Source: Mesostigma viride (Eukaryota; Streptophyta; Mesostigmatophyceae; Mesostigmatales; Mesostigmataceae). From it: DNA of 64,000 bases. The notes beneath the pieces were generated by a model. That model was not told the DNA's origin and ran no database searches. It saw only the letters and a program-made list of their open reading frames with translations. Made by a program: the position numbers and the translations under genes. This document shows positions 1 through 29,670 of the stretch, piece by piece. Location of the stretch: assembly GCA_009746045.1 (NCBI GenBank), contig RPFO01000034.1, positions 2,174,471 to 2,238,470 on the forward strand, in the 5' to 3' direction. Numbering within the stretch: the stretch's first letter is position 1; each line of letters starts with the position of its first letter.

Positions 1-1071
<1,071 letters not shown>

Positions 1072-1565
1072 GATCATGGTAGGGCCACCAAGCTGTTGGG
1101 AGGGATCGGCGGGTATGCGCTGCTCTCTCTCTCTCTCTGTATGAACCTTCATGCTTTTTCCCTCCTCATGACCTCCCCTCATGACTTAAGCTGCACTTCT
1201 CAACAAAACCTTTCCCTCTACGCAGCACCTCTTACCCTCTCTGACTCGCTTATCCCCTCCTACTTGATGCCAAGGCTCGTCGCTGCTCTAACCGACCCCC
1301 CATCCTTTCCTGGCCTATCCCCTTGCCCACCCCCCCGCCCCCTCCCCCCCTGGATTCGTATCCATCCCTTCCCCCCTCCCCCCCCCCATTTTGTGTCCGT
1401 CCCGTCCCCCTTTTCCCTAAGCAGAGAGGCTCGGGAACCTCCCTCTCTTCCTCCTTTTCGTGTGCGCTCTTCTCACGTGGTCGACGTGGTTGCCCTTGCC
1501 TCTATGTTGTCATCCCTCTATGCTGCCTCTGCCCCCCTCCCCCCTGTTCTCTCCCCTCCAAACAG

Positions 1566-17279
<15,714 letters not shown>

Positions 17280-19638
17280 GGACCGCTTGAGATGTCCTCT
17301 TCCATGGTTCTCTTCCATGGTGGATTTAGTTTCCAAATCATCAACAGGAATGAGTTTTTGAAGTGCAGCGGTACGTCCCCAGGGGAGCCACGGCTTTTTG
17401 CGACTCTGCAAACAAGCCAGCACGCAGGGTCCCTGCCACACAGCCATGCAATTGGAATTGATCACTGGTCAGCCTGCCCCGCGTGGAGAGACGCTGATGA
17501 TATGTGCGCTGATGATTCTGAAGCAAAGCCAGTTGCCCGCCATCCTTTTAGATTTTTTGTGCTTTTAGTGCATTGGTCGAGGAGGCGTGGCAAGTGGCAG
17601 GGTCCCTAAGCCTGCACTTATATCGTGCAAGGCCGGTTGCCAGCAGTGTGTCTCTCGCATGGTGGCGCTGCAGGCTGTGGAAACCTGGGTTACCCGCGCA
17701 CTGCATGATGCCCATTCTTCTGAAAGTGCTGCCATGAGAAGTGCGATGGCCAGCTTGCCAGGCAGCATCTGTATGCTGTACTGTAGTATGTACTTTGTTG
17801 TGCCCCCTGTTATTGTGAACACTCACGTGTTGCACAAAGGCTGTCATCAGCCACATGTCCAAGCACTGGGGTGTCCCTTCACGATACGTTTAGTCGTTAA
17901 CTCTATTATTTCATCTTTCTGAGACAACTTTCTAGTTGGTACAAAAGCATGTAAGGGTTTTTTTGCATCGCCTCCATTAATATTAACGTTTGTGGCCGCA
18001 TCAAAACAACGAGTACACGCAAGCCAATTTACCAGCTGCTAGTACATTACAATTCGAATGCTCGATACTGAAGGCAACAATTATAAGCGAGTTATGACAC
18101 ACCTGTGTAGGCTCCTGCAACTCATGCCTCACACTTTGATGTCGATTCAGCGACACACCATGTACCCCGTTCCATGATCGATCACCGGCCATCTCGATCC
18201 TTGGTCCACGATTCCATAACACGTATAGTACATAGATGCGACTTTTCAACGGGATACCCAACAGTACGAAACCTCTTGGAGTGAAGCCTGCGCTGGTTGT
18301 ATCATCACTAAACTATATGCGTCAGCCCACCTATGGTATGGCACGGTTGTATTGATAAGTATACAGCATACCAAATAATACACACATGCACACACTCCTT
18401 CCCTTTCGCCCGCCGTGCCACCGACGCCGATGTAATTCCCGACACCCCCAGCCCCCCCCCCCCCCTCCTGCCTCACCACCACCACCACCACCACCCATAC
18501 CCCAGCCACCGCCCACCACCTCCGCCCTCCCTTCCTCCTCCTACCCACCCGGCTTCCCGCTCTCCTCCCCACCCTTCCCACCACCCACATGCAATCCTGT
18601 CCTCTGGCACTCCCACCCACCCACCCCCACCCCACCGATGCTGAAGCCGATCGACACCCCAGCCCGTTCCTCCTCACCACCCCCACTACTGCCACCACCC
18701 ATCCCACCGCCCGCTACCTCCGCCCCCATACCACCCATGCCACCGCCTACCACCTCCCCCCCCCGCCCCCCGCCCTCCTCCCCGCCATGACCACCGCCTC
18801 CCCTCACCCCCGCCGCCGCCACCGTCACTCCCACTCTCCCATGCAGCCAGTGCCGCGCCCCACCACCACCCACTTCCCCACCAGCCAGACCGACGCCCCC
18901 GCCCCCGCCCCTGCCCCGCCTCCCCCCCCCATCCCCCCCCCCACCCCCCCTCCGCCTCCCCAGCCCCACTCCCCACGTACCCCCACCCCCCATCCTCCTC
19001 CACCCCGGTGGCCACCGCACCCCATTGCGCGCCACACCCCGCCACCATGCCCACGTCCCGCCCACCGCATCTCCCGGCACCTTCCCCCGGCCACGCTTCT
19101 CCGACGACCGGCTCCCGCATGTGGACGACCAGTTGGACAACGTCAACTAGAACAGTGATAGGTAGTTCTAGATCATGCGGCAATCTGGCGCGAGGCCCCG
19201 CCGGCCGGCCAGTCTGGCCACCGGGGAAGTCAATTAATCCCTCCAAGTTACCCCTGGACCAAGCCTTACCCAAGGCCCACCCCATTGAGTAGTAACCCCG
19301 CAACAAGGTTTTTTCCCTGCTGGGCACTATCCCGGCAGGGTTTCCCTTCTGGCGCACAGCCCGCATGAGTAGGTAGGTTGGTCGTCATAACAACGACTAT
19401 TATACACGGCCTGTAATTGACACGGCCAGCTGCCAGCGACCAACCATAGGAGAATCCAGTATTTCACCGGCCCCTTGGGGGCAATCCTATTGTACTGTTT
19501 GCAGCTGCTCTGATGTTTCAACTCATTGGTACTTGGCTCTGAAGTAAGCTTAGGCCCGACAACAATGCCTTAGCGCGCGTGGTCGGTTAGCAGGCCGGAC
19601 TAGCAGCCGGTTGTACAAGCTAGTGCTTATACTTTTCA
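17280..19638. other. 3' flank of the kinase gene and intergenic; no gene recognised
   Basis: 17280-18330 shows no domain-bearing frame and may include the kinase 3' UTR. About 18400-19080 is a C-rich, low-complexity stretch of CCACC and CCCCC runs whose frames give only Pro/His-rich junk. 19150-19638 is unique-looking sequence without a recognisable feature. Confidence 0.6.
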
Positions 19639-19730
19639 TGCGGAAACCTTTTTGCTAAGGTAAACGCATATTCTTACATCCTGCGCAGGATGTAAGAATA
19701 TGCGTTGACCTTGGTAAAAAGGTTTGCGCA
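19639..19730. repeat. 92-bp palindrome with a perfect 44-bp core
   Basis: Arms 19663-19684 and 19685-19706 are perfectly complementary with no spacer; the centre is CATCCTGC|GCAGGATG. Outer arms continue to 19639 and 19730 (TGCGGAAACCTTTTT against AAAAAGGTTTGCGCA) with about five mismatches. It could be a small palindromic element or an inverted duplication. No coding role. Confidence 0.9.
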
Positions 19731-19810
19731 TATAAGTAAGTTGTTATGTAGGGGCCACGTACTCTCACCTTGTTTGCCACCCCCATCATCGTCAGGCAGG
19801 ACCATTCTAT

Positions 19811-19850
19811 TAATTAATTAATTAGACTCGTGCTCCCGTTGGGGAGTCAC
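19811..19850 (-). mobile_element. 40-bp retroposon 3' stub with 12-bp target duplication
   Basis: The insert lies between two copies of GGACCATTCTAT (19799-19810 and 19851-19862). On the minus strand it is only the terminal stem-loop of LINE C (CGTG, bulged A, CTCCC, loop CAAC, GGGAG, CACG) plus a TAATTAATTAATTA tail. It is an extremely 5'-truncated target-primed insertion and proves that the hairpin plus tail is a true 3' terminus. Confidence 0.85.
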
Positions 19851-19876
19851 GGACCATTCTATGGATCCACTATTAA

Positions 19877-21575
19877 CCCCTAAATGGGCAGAAATACTGC
19901 CGATGCATCGGCTGTAACTTCACAATTTTGCAAACCAGATGCCATCCAACCCACCCATATCCAATGGCTGTCCTTGGGGGCCAAGCATGTCCATGAGTTG
20001 CCCTTCGGGTTGGTATATCACAACCTTACATATATGCAGGGTAGGCCATGTATAACTGCCGTCAAAGTCAGGGGGGTCAAGACGAGCGTTTTCATTTTTG
20101 GTAGAATGTGCATTTTGAATTATGTTGTAAGAGCTAGGCACCTACCACTTCAGGGATGATAAACAATTAGTTGCTGAACAGTTTGAGCCATTGGGGTCAT
20201 CATTTGGGTGGGTATACCAGCAGTTACACCCAGTACAGCCCATAGGGGTACCGTTGGTAAAAAGCAACCAAGGGGGTAGGAGTGGGCATACTACCTACTA
20301 ATACCTACTAATATGGCCCCCAACCATGCCACACAATACATTTCCCTTCCACAATGATGGGGAAACATAACTGCATCATCACACTGCCCTTACATGGCAC
20401 CTATGTGCAGGTGCCACCTTGTCCATGCACGTAGGTAACGTGGTACGGATACCCTACGCAAGGCATGCATTCTAGGAGGCAGCCACCAACAAACTAGTGA
20501 TTTTAAGCCTATTTCAGCTTGCCCTAGCAAGAATAAACTAGGCCTAAGCTGCTATAGCTTGCCAGGTGATGGCCAGCACACCTGGTGTCACATGCTGACA
20601 ATGGGAAGCTTCTACTCACCGGTTACATGCTTGATGATGCCACAGAGACCAGCCAACTGCCTCACACTCATGCAATATGTGTGTGGGAAATGTATAACAA
20701 ACATATATGGAGGTATTCAAACCCATACAGCCTCTTAAACTTATCACCATCACCCTGTGGCAGGTCAACTGACTGAGGGAAGCATCTAAGAAGGGTGTTT
20801 TAGAAAGGGGCCAGGCCAGGGTCAAGAAAGAGCATGAATAATGCAAAAAGAATGTGCTACACAAGCTAGAACGTATATATAAACGTCAAACATCGATAGG
20901 AAAACGATGCTTAAGCTTTACCAGGCATGGATGGCGTTACCTTGGCCCAGGCGGTGGCCGCAAAATGGCGCATTTCGGCACACCAAAGTTGTGCAGCATG
21001 GTCGCTGGATTCGGCGATTTCTGGCCACCCTTGCACGTTTACGACTACCATGTATCATAAAAAGTACAAAGAAACCAATATATCCTTTAAAATACGCCGG
21101 AAAGTTATTGCTGTCAACGTTTCTATCGTCCGGCCTGATCGCAGTTTTTTCCAGCAAGAACGCTGCCGACACCTATCAAATGGCATTCCCGCGAACCAAA
21201 AATTGGCCTGTATCATCTTTAGGACGTATAAAATCAATTTCCTGACTTTGGTCAGAAAATTCGAACGAAAACGTAAATGCCATGCGTGGGCGCAAGCCGC
21301 CATGGCCAGGTCGTCGTTTTCCGGAATGCACGTTGTACGCGAAAAAGTACCCTGACCCCTTGTACTTTGACCGGCCAGAACACCTCTATAACTTTGTCAG
21401 AAGTATGCAAACCCTAGTACCATGCTGTGAGGAAAATTATAAACTTTCATTCTTCTCAGCTAAACGTTTCCTAATTCTCAATAGTTTTCGCGGCATTTGG
21501 TCCCCCGAGAAGGGGCCGACGTGTCGGCTGTAACTCAGTTTTAGGCGGAAAATCGGCAGCCAGACCATTTAGGGG
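19877..21575. mobile_element. piggyBac-like non-autonomous element with TTAA flanks
   Basis: The 1699-bp segment is bounded by TTAA at 19873-19876 and 21576-21579. Its ends are inverted repeats: CCCCTAAATGG at the left and CCATTTAGGGG at the right. Subterminal CTGCCGAT and ATCGGCAG also mirror each other. TTAA duplication and inverted repeats starting with CCC are the hallmark of piggyBac transposons. No transposase-like frame is visible inside, only short open frames, so it is probably a MITE-type derivative needing a transposase in trans. The age of the copy is unclear. Confidence 0.7.
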
Positions 21576-21606
21576 TTAACAGACCTGTCGGTACCGCCGC
21601 GGCTGG

Positions 21607-22156
<550 letters not shown>

Positions 22157-22600
22157 ATATTCTCCTGTATATTCTCCACGGTGACTGCTACCGCCTCTTA
22201 ACATATAACGAATTGGCTGCCTGGGTCCCCCATGCAATATGCCTACTTATATGCTGCCTGGGCCGCGCTAGTACAAGCCATACCCCCCCGCTGGCACACA
22301 CTCATGACTTCTCCCCGTGCCCCCTATAAAGCTGTTGAATGGTGCTGCTTTTGTCCATACAGCACGACCGCAACATGCTCGGGGAAGGTGATCGCAGAAC
22401 TCCCCCCTGGAACCCTGCACGTTCAACTACTGGCGCCGCTGAGCGGCCATAACGGCTGTCTGGCTCAACTTACAACTGCAGTTGTGTTCCTCCCCACCCA
22501 GCTATGCCACCGGATTCGGGTTGTACTTTGATCCCTTGAACAATCATGTGTATACCAACCCAACCCCAACCTTCCCGACGCTGCTATTATTTGGCTACAC

Positions 22601-23443
22601 GTGGGATCAACCCGCCTGGACATGTTGTCATTGGATCCAGTGGAATTTGGCTGGGTGCTAAATGAGGGTGACAGCAGAATTGTAAAAGGCCTTTACGAGT
22701 ACACGGCAGAGTGGGGCCACACAATGCTCTTGCATAAAAACCATCAATTCCACCCCGGACGGACACGCTGGGGCGCTACTGAGTGTCCTGGCCACACCTG
22801 GGTCCGCAACATCACCCTCGCCGCTGACCACCCGCTGATCGATCGCCGCGCGACTGACGTACAACACCTCTTGATGCACCGATCCATCGGGGTCGGGGAG
22901 ATCCTCCACCGGCGATTTCAACACCCTGCCACATGTTTATGTACTAACCCCAATGAAACGGTGGAACACCGATTCTTATGGTGTAACCTCCTGGGAGTTT
23001 GGACCTGGTTGATTGGTTTATGGGCAGCCTGAACGTCTGAGCCTATCATACCGGTGTCTACCCGCTCAATTATCTTTGGCATCACTGGCACCCCTGGCCT
23101 TGAGCTCACCTTTGCACAACAAGCGTGGATATGGCTCCGCACATGCATGTTATATACAATCTGGACGGTGCGAAATGATGTGGTGTTCAATAGGCGCACC
23201 GTTTTCGACAAAGATGGGGTTCTCTCACGCTTCATTTACCTATGGAACTCCGGCATGCGACGCTATTGGATGGTTGCAAATGAACAAAACAAAATCTGGG
23301 ACCCTGGCGCGGACCAGGATAAGCCCAGCCCACTTGAGATCTTTCATGACCTCATGGGCAAAAACAGGATCTTTACCCACATGCCCAATGACAACCCATT
23401 AGAAGTTCAGTGGCTTCCGTGGTCTAGTAAGGCTCCGTTTTAG
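22601..23443 (+). pseudogene. decayed LINE C-terminal region with zf-RVT-like motif
   Basis: The first frame (22601-23032) ends with a Cys/His cluster of the form CLCTNPNETVEHRFLWC, the pattern of the reverse-transcriptase zinc-binding domain at the C-terminus of many plant LINEs. After one frame break near 23032 the second frame (to 23443) continues with YTIWTVRNDVVFNRR, also typical of that region. No reverse-transcriptase core is seen upstream; 22160-22600 carries only a weak frame. It is a 5'-truncated remnant. Alternatives such as a host gene are unlikely given the break and the context. Confidence 0.55.
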
Positions 23444-23449
23444 CCACTG

Positions 23450-24724
23450 ACATCTTGATCATACCCTATGAGGCTTAGCAGGGATTAACTACTGGTTATA
23501 TTTGGAATAAACGTACACCTATTTACCTGGAAAACCGTTAACTTAAAGGGTAGGTAGGTAGGGTGCCGGGCCGATATGGGTTTTTTACAACTGAACAAAA
23601 CACTTGGATTTTCTGCTAGCTCCCAATATGGTCGGAATTTTGAAACGGTTTGATGGACAAACTGATAGCACTTGGCGAGCTGAACCCAACTAATCTGCAG
23701 TCAAAATTTTGGCAGGTACCATAGAGGGGGGGGGGGGGTTGCCCGCAAGATGGTGCTGCCCCTAGGCACGGAAGTATGCTGCCGTCTGCCACCCGCCACT
23801 CAAGGCTTCGGCTATCCAGCGCCCGGCCGTGCCGTGCCAGTATCGCGTCGCGCCGGCCAGCGACCCATTTAAGAAAACCGGAATTTTCCCATACACCAAT
23901 ATGCTCAAACGGTAGAGCTCGTGGAGCTGATCATTTTGCTCCCTAGGTCGACCCCTATAACCCTTGGGACCTAAGGGTTTTGCTAGGTATAGCGCGTACG
24001 TGCTACAGTAGGTAGGTAGGGTCCAAGGGCCAACTAGTTTTGGAAAATTTCAGCGTAGTGTCTGATATTTTTGTTTTTTCCACCCCCCCTGGATTTTTAT
24101 GCATAAAGTTTACTAAAGTTTCCAGCGTACGTAAGGCGTACGGTCCTGGGCCCTAGCTTTTGATGTGTGCCCCGTCCAATCCGGCATCCAGGACGTCATG
24201 ATGTGTCCCCCAGAGTAACGGATGGACGGCCAGTTCTGTCGGTGGGGTCGTGGCAGTCGGCGGGAGGTTGGAGTCAGCACGGATAATAGACGGATAATAT
24301 GTGCCTCCCGGCGTCAGCAGGCCTTCGCTTTTTGCCCAAACCATCGTATCTGTTGCCCGCGCATCGTATCTCTTTACGTCGGTATCTGTCCTTACCTGGC
24401 ACGCCGGGGCGTAAAGGCGACAAGCCCTCCTTACCGGTGCGGAGGCCGCCATTTGCGTTTTTGGAAGGCACGAACAACGCCCACTAACTCGCAAATGCTG
24501 TTGACGACTTGTCATCTCTAGCGCCCCTCTTGGTCGGGCCGCAGGCCGTGTTCAAGTCTAGCGATTGGAGAGCAATGCGGCTTCACGCCATGTGCGCAAT
24601 TGAACGCCGACCAAATTAGCATGTGCACGGCCTGTCAGTGGTCGTAGCATTTCACGGCACTTGCGTCCATCAGCGCAGGGGATTTTCGGGGCTTATATGC
24701 GTTTGATTTCGGGTTAGGAGCACA
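23450..24724. other. intergenic region upstream of the translocator; no gene seen
   Basis: It contains GGTAGGTAGG runs (23551, 24008), a G10 run near 23727 and AT-rich patches, but no coding frame with a recognisable domain and no clear TATA box close to 24725. Confidence 0.6.
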
Positions 24725-26008
24725 ATGCGGGTCCTTGACAGGCCTGCCATTTGCTTCGCTGCTCCTCCAGCCGGCCTCGCGTCCTGTTCAGCGCCATTGC
24801 AACCAGCCCGACATGGGCGACCGCCCATCGTGCACAAATCCCTAAATGCCTTGTTTAGAACGGGTGGGCTGGACACCGGGAAGCTCGCCACCAGTAGATG
24901 CCTCAGCCCCACCCGCGGCCCGGGCCCGCTTCGGCGACATTCGGGTCCCGTGTGCATGGTCCAGAGCAGCGGGGGCGCGTCCATGGGTAGCGGGAACCTA
25001 GGTTTCCCAAACGGGGCCGACGCGCCCGCCGGGAGCGGCTCCCCTGCTCTCTGGTCCCGCCTCGAGGTCCCCCTCCTGCTATCCTTGTGGTACATCAACA
25101 ACATCTGCTACAACGTGCTGACCAAGAACGTCCTCCTCAACATCCCGCTTCCCTTCTCCATGTCCGCGTTCCACTTGCTCGTCTCCAGCTGCCTGTGCCT
25201 CGCCGGCTGGTACTCCGGCCTCCTGCGCCGCAAGCATACGATGACGGGCGACGAGCTGGTCCACACTCTCCCCCTCGCCGCGTCCAACATGGTGGGCCAC
25301 CTACTGGGACAGATCTCCGTGTGCGCTGTCGCAGTCTCCTTCACCCACACAATCAAGGCCTCGGAGCCCTTCTTCTACATCCTCATCTCCAAGTTCCTCG
25401 TCCCGGGCTTCTCCGTCTCCCTCCCCATCCTGGCCACCCTCGTGCCCATGGTCGGTGGCGTCGCGCTCGCCTGCCTCGGCGAGCTCTCCTTCAACTGGAC
25501 GGGGTTCCTCGGCGCGATTCTCTCGAACGTCGCGTACGCGTTCCGCGCCGTCGTGTCCAAGCGGTCCATGGTCGCGCACGGCGCCAACACCGCCGCCGTG
25601 TCGCTGGACCGCCTCAATGCGGTCGACACCTATTCGTACATGACACTCCTCGCGGCGCCCTGCCTGCTGCTCACGGCCGCGCTGGTCGACCGGTCTGCGT
25701 TTCTACCCGCCGTCACCGCCACGGTCGCCAAGCACGGCGGCGCGTGGCTCGTGGCCACGGCCCTCCTTGCCGGGTGCACGTACCATCTGGACAACCTGCT
25801 GTCCTTTGTACTCCTCGAGAAGGTCAACACGGTCACCCACGGGGTCGGCCGCGTGGGCCAGCGCCTGTTCACGATATTCGCGTCCATCCTCGTGTTCGGG
25901 AACCCCACGAGCGCGAGGGGGATATTTGGCATCCTTGTCGCGGTGTCGTCGGTCGGGCTGTACTCCTACCTGGTCTCCCACGAACCGGACGCGGTCCATG
26001 AGGACTGA
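24725..26008 (+). CDS. plastid-type triose-phosphate/phosphate translocator family protein
   Basis: Intronless 427-residue transporter of the TPT/nucleotide-sugar (drug/metabolite) superfamily, which exchanges phosphorylated C3-C6 compounds for phosphate across the inner plastid envelope. Residues 1-105 are Ala/Pro/Ser/Arg-rich with few acids, as expected of a plastid transit peptide. About nine to ten hydrophobic segments follow from residue 113. Family signatures are LWYINNICYNVLTK (121-134), SFTHTIKASEPFF (205-217, Lys211) and NTVTHGVGRVGQRL (368-381). In classical TPTs the last motif carries a Lys-Arg pair that holds phosphate; here it reads Gln379-Arg380, so substrate choice may differ. 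The start at 24725 is the first ATG of the open frame. Translation ends at TGA 26006, followed within 40 bp by a minisatellite. Confidence 0.9.
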   Translation: MRVLDRPAICFAAPPAGLASCSAPLQPARHGRPPIVHKSLNALFRTGGLDTGKLATSRCLSPTRGPGPLRRHSGPVCMVQSSGGASMGSGNLGFPNGADAPAGSGSPALWSRLEVPLLLSLWYINNICYNVLTKNVLLNIPLPFSMSAFHLLVSSCLCLAGWYSGLLRRKHTMTGDELVHTLPLAASNMVGHLLGQISVCAVAVSFTHTIKASEPFFYILISKFLVPGFSVSLPILATLVPMVGGVALACLGELSFNWTGFLGAILSNVAYAFRAVVSKRSMVAHGANTAAVSLDRLNAVDTYSYMTLLAAPCLLLTAALVDRSAFLPAVTATVAKHGGAWLVATALLAGCTYHLDNLLSFVLLEKVNTVTHGVGRVGQRLFTIFASILVFGNPTSARGIFGILVAVSSVGLYSYLVSHEPDAVHED

Positions 26009-26039
26009 GGTCCGCAGGAGGGCTACGTGCGGTGCATGA

Positions 26040-26255
26040 GGGCGGATGGCCAGATGGCGTCTGATGGCCAGAGAGGGCGGATGGCCGGATGAGGGCGGAT
26101 GGCCGGATAAGGGCGGATGGCCGGATGAGGGCGGATGGCCGGATGAGGGCGGATGGCCGGATGAGGGCGGATGGCCGGATGAGGGCGGATGGCCGGATGA
26201 GGGCGGATGGCCGGATGAGGGTGGATGGCCGGATGAGGGCGGATGGCCTGTGTGA
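26040..26255. repeat. 18-bp minisatellite downstream of the translocator
   Basis: About eleven units of GATGAGGGCGGATGGCCG follow the translocator stop codon. Units differ by single changes (GATAAG, GGTGGA). Confidence 0.95.
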
Positions 26256-28990
26256 GGGACCCCTACAGCATGTGCGCATGAGGCCGCAACGCCGGATGCG
26301 GGGAATGAGGACGGAGAGGGAGCCTGATGCGGTGCTGGAAGGCTGGCACACGGCACGGCATGGGCAGGAGGATGGGTAGCTGCTGCGCATGGATGAGGGG
26401 CGAAACGCGGTCCAGGATGGCTGATTGCCCCACGAGACATGGGGGAGCTAGGGAAGGGGCACGGTCCCGGCAGGGTATGGCACGTTGCCACCAAGGGTCA
26501 CATGAGGCCTCTAGGGCATGGCGCGGTGCAGGAGGGCTGGGCGGCGCAGGGCAAGAGCGTGAGGGTGGGGGTTTGGTCCCCATGGATAGGGGCCAGGTGC
26601 GGTGCTTGAGGGCTGGCAGGGGGTAGAGTCCCAGCAGGGTGCCCCACGAGGCGTGAGTTCGCAGCCGGGGGCTCCTATCAATTGATTAGGGATCGCATCG
26701 CAGAGCGCCAGCCCACGACAGCCTTGGCCATGGTCGGTGCATCGCCCGTGCGCATGATGCATGTCGCGGGTGCTGGTGCTGCTGTGTGCCTGCGTGGACG
26801 GCCTGGTGGGGCCACTCGTGGCAACCAGGGGCCATGGGCGCTGTATCAAGAGGGGTTGGGGGTTGGGGGTGGGTGGGTTGGGGGGTGGGGGTGGGTGGGT
26901 TGGGGGTTGGGGGTGGGTGGGTGGGTGGGTGGGGTGGTGGTGGGTGGGTGGGTTGGTGGGTTGGGGGGTGGGTGGGTGGGTGGGGTGGGTGGGTGGGGTG
27001 GGTGGGGTGGGGTGGGCAGACGCATGTGGCTGCATGTGTTGCCGCACGATCAATAAAATCAGCCGTCCAACCTTTTGAGCGGTTGGTTGTTTTGCGAGGC
27101 CGTGGGTGCTGGATACGTGAAGGGGGGGGGGGGGGGGGAAATGCTGGCATACGCACGGGTGCGGCATGAATGGCTGCCCTGATGCACGGACGAGTGAAGC
27201 ATGTACCCCTTTAGAAGTGATGGCCCTCCTTGTGAGGTGACGGGTCGTGGGAAGAGGAATGGGTCTGGCATATCCTCGACCCACCTTGGGGTGCAGCCAC
27301 GCAGCCTAGCGCCAGCAGGGCCTGCGTGCCCGACTGTTGTGTCGCGTAGGGCAGCTGGAGCGGCCCAACAGTCGTGTGTTGCGGATGCGCGAGTGCACTG
27401 CGGCGCCAGCTGGTCCATCCCCGGCGCCGCTGTCCAAAGGCACACGCGTGCAAGGGCTGCAGACACATGCCGAGCTACAGCCTCAGCCTGTGTGGCCTTG
27501 ATGGCCATGAGGGTGGGGGGGCGGGGGGCGCTCTGCCAGGTGTGCGGTTATTGGTCGCGGTAGATGCTGCCGCCACCTGTCTTTGGACAGGTGCCGCCCG
27601 GAGGGGCGCTGTATGGTCAGGCGTGCCTGGTATTCCGTGTCGACGGACGTCTGACGCACAGGGCGGACGGTCACCAGACATTCTGTGCCTCGTCCACGAG
27701 CTGCTCCATGAGGGATGCTGCATGGTGCTTGCCAAGGGCGGCGTCACCAGAAAATTGAAACCCCATCACTTGTTATAGGGATTGCCGTGCCAAGCGGTGG
27801 CATACCACCGGCTTGCTGCCGTGGCTTCCACACTGCGGTGCTGCTGCTGGCAGGCCATGATGGGCTGGTGAGTGGCTGGCCCGGGTCGCATTTCCAGGGC
27901 CTGACCCTAAAGGCGAATCGGGTCAGCGGAGCTTTGTTGGGTTGTGATGGGGTTGGGTTGTTAAAATGTTGGTTCGTAGGGCTGCTGTCTCCCTGGTAGG
28001 GAGGACTCGGCGGGACTTGGCTTTTGCTCGGGCGGATGGGTCGCAGTTGAAAGGGTTTGCCACTAGGATTTGAACGCGCCACGTCTGGCAGTGTGCACAA
28101 GGGTGTGAACGCGGGACGTCTGGCAGTATGCACTACATGAGCCGTGTCGCACCTGCCGCTCGCTCGGTGTGGCCCGAGAGGTCTGTGGGTCTGTGGGCCT
28201 TATGGGCATGGGCTGGCTCGCATGTACGCCCCGTCCGGGTGCCCCATGGAATAGTGCCCTGACATCACCTTTGCGCTGCGGCTTTGCAAGGCGACCCCCT
28301 GTATGATTGTGAAAATGTTGTGGGAGCATCATGGCCCCGCACACGTTGGGGGCGTCGTCAGTCGGCGGGCTGGCCATTGGTACAACAGGTGGCGGAGCGA
28401 GGGCAGACGCATGGAACATGCCACCACGGGCGGCACCTCCCGCGTGTGTGTCAGGAGCTCCTACAGCCACTCCCGCCGTCAGTTGGGCACTGTCGGGGGC
28501 GGAAATGCCAGTGAGGCAAAGGCCGCGGTTGGAAACTGGGTGAGCGCTACCTCAGGGACGGTCGATGGCACAGGGACCCTGGGACATGTGCGTGCCTGTC
28601 AGCGGTTCGCAGCGTCGCTGCCAGCTCGTGGCCTGTAGGGGCTAGGCTAGGAATGACGTTTTAAATGTAGCGATTCTCGCAACTTGGACTGGTATTGGGA
28701 GCTTCTCCCATTGGTGTCGAGACTGTTTTCATACCAGCGAATGCCGTTGCAGTTTGCGGGGGGTGTACGGCGCAGGAGGTTTGCCGTTTTTGTTTGTGGC
28801 AGGCCTGCTGTTCCCAGAGGCGCTTGAGGCGGTTGAGGCGGTCCACAATCATAGTGCAGAGTGCGCTGTGGTAGGGCACATCGTCCCTCAATCCCTGGGA
28901 TTAGCTGGGAAGGTCGATCTCTTTACCAATAAATTGTTGCAGTAGTAAAGAGATACTCCGTGTTGCAGTGGATAACGCTGCAGGTCCGTT
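26256..28990. other. GC-rich intergenic region; no gene recognised
   Basis: 26855-27020 is a (GGGT)n-type G-rich repeat, which is G-quadruplex prone. 27120-27140 is a G run. The remainder has long open frames by composition but no domain, no consistent codon signal and no splice structure I can support. On the minus strand, 28060-28140 contains a tandem of tRNA B-box-like blocks (GCGTTCAAATCC and GCGTTCACACCC, each near CTGCCAGACGT) that may be a tRNA-derived relic. Confidence 0.5.
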
Positions 28991-29029
28991 GCCTGCTCTG
29001 CTGTGCTCAAAGGAAGTGAATCGTTCTGT

Positions 29030-29215
29030 GTGCAACTATCAAGGAGACAACCAGCTATAACTATATATCGAGAATCTTTTTGTGTGCAACTGTCAAGGAG
29101 ACAACCAGCTATAACTACATATAGAGAATCTTTTGTGTGCAACTATCAAGGAGACAACCAGCCTATAACTATAGTAGTATGTAGAGAATCTTTTGTGTGC
29201 AACTATATATAGAGA
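29030..29215. repeat. tandem repeat of about 54-60 bp carrying the DR1 terminus
   Basis: Three and a half units of CAACTATCAAGGAGACAACC plus AGCTATAACTATATA and GAGAATCTTTTGTGTG. The CAAGGAGACAACCAGC core is the terminal motif of DR1, and a separate 45-bp DR1 end fragment lies at 29305-29345. The array seems to have grown from a DR1 end. Confidence 0.85.
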
Positions 29216-29452
29216 ATAACAATGTACTCTGCTTGGCGGGTCCTCGTTGGGGGAGAGATTGCGGATCTCGCTTCTCGGACGTTGGTCAAATGGGTTAAGA
29301 GTTGTATCAAGGAGACGACCAGCGCAGGCCAGAAATCGGGAGATTGTATGTAGTGTGGCCCAGTGATTGCTGACCAAGCGGACCTTTGCAGAGCGTCCCA
29401 GTGTCCTTGTCTTTTGCATGATGAGATTGACTTGCAAATCTTCAGTGAAGAG

Positions 29453-29670
<218 letters not shown>

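Noticed and set aside
18400-19150. Pro/His-rich open frames on both strands
   Set aside because: C-rich low-complexity DNA with no domain and no splice-site logic.
28930-28990. tRNA gene at CAGTGGATAACGCTG
   Set aside because: D-loop-like string only; no T-arm or acceptor stem can be folded.
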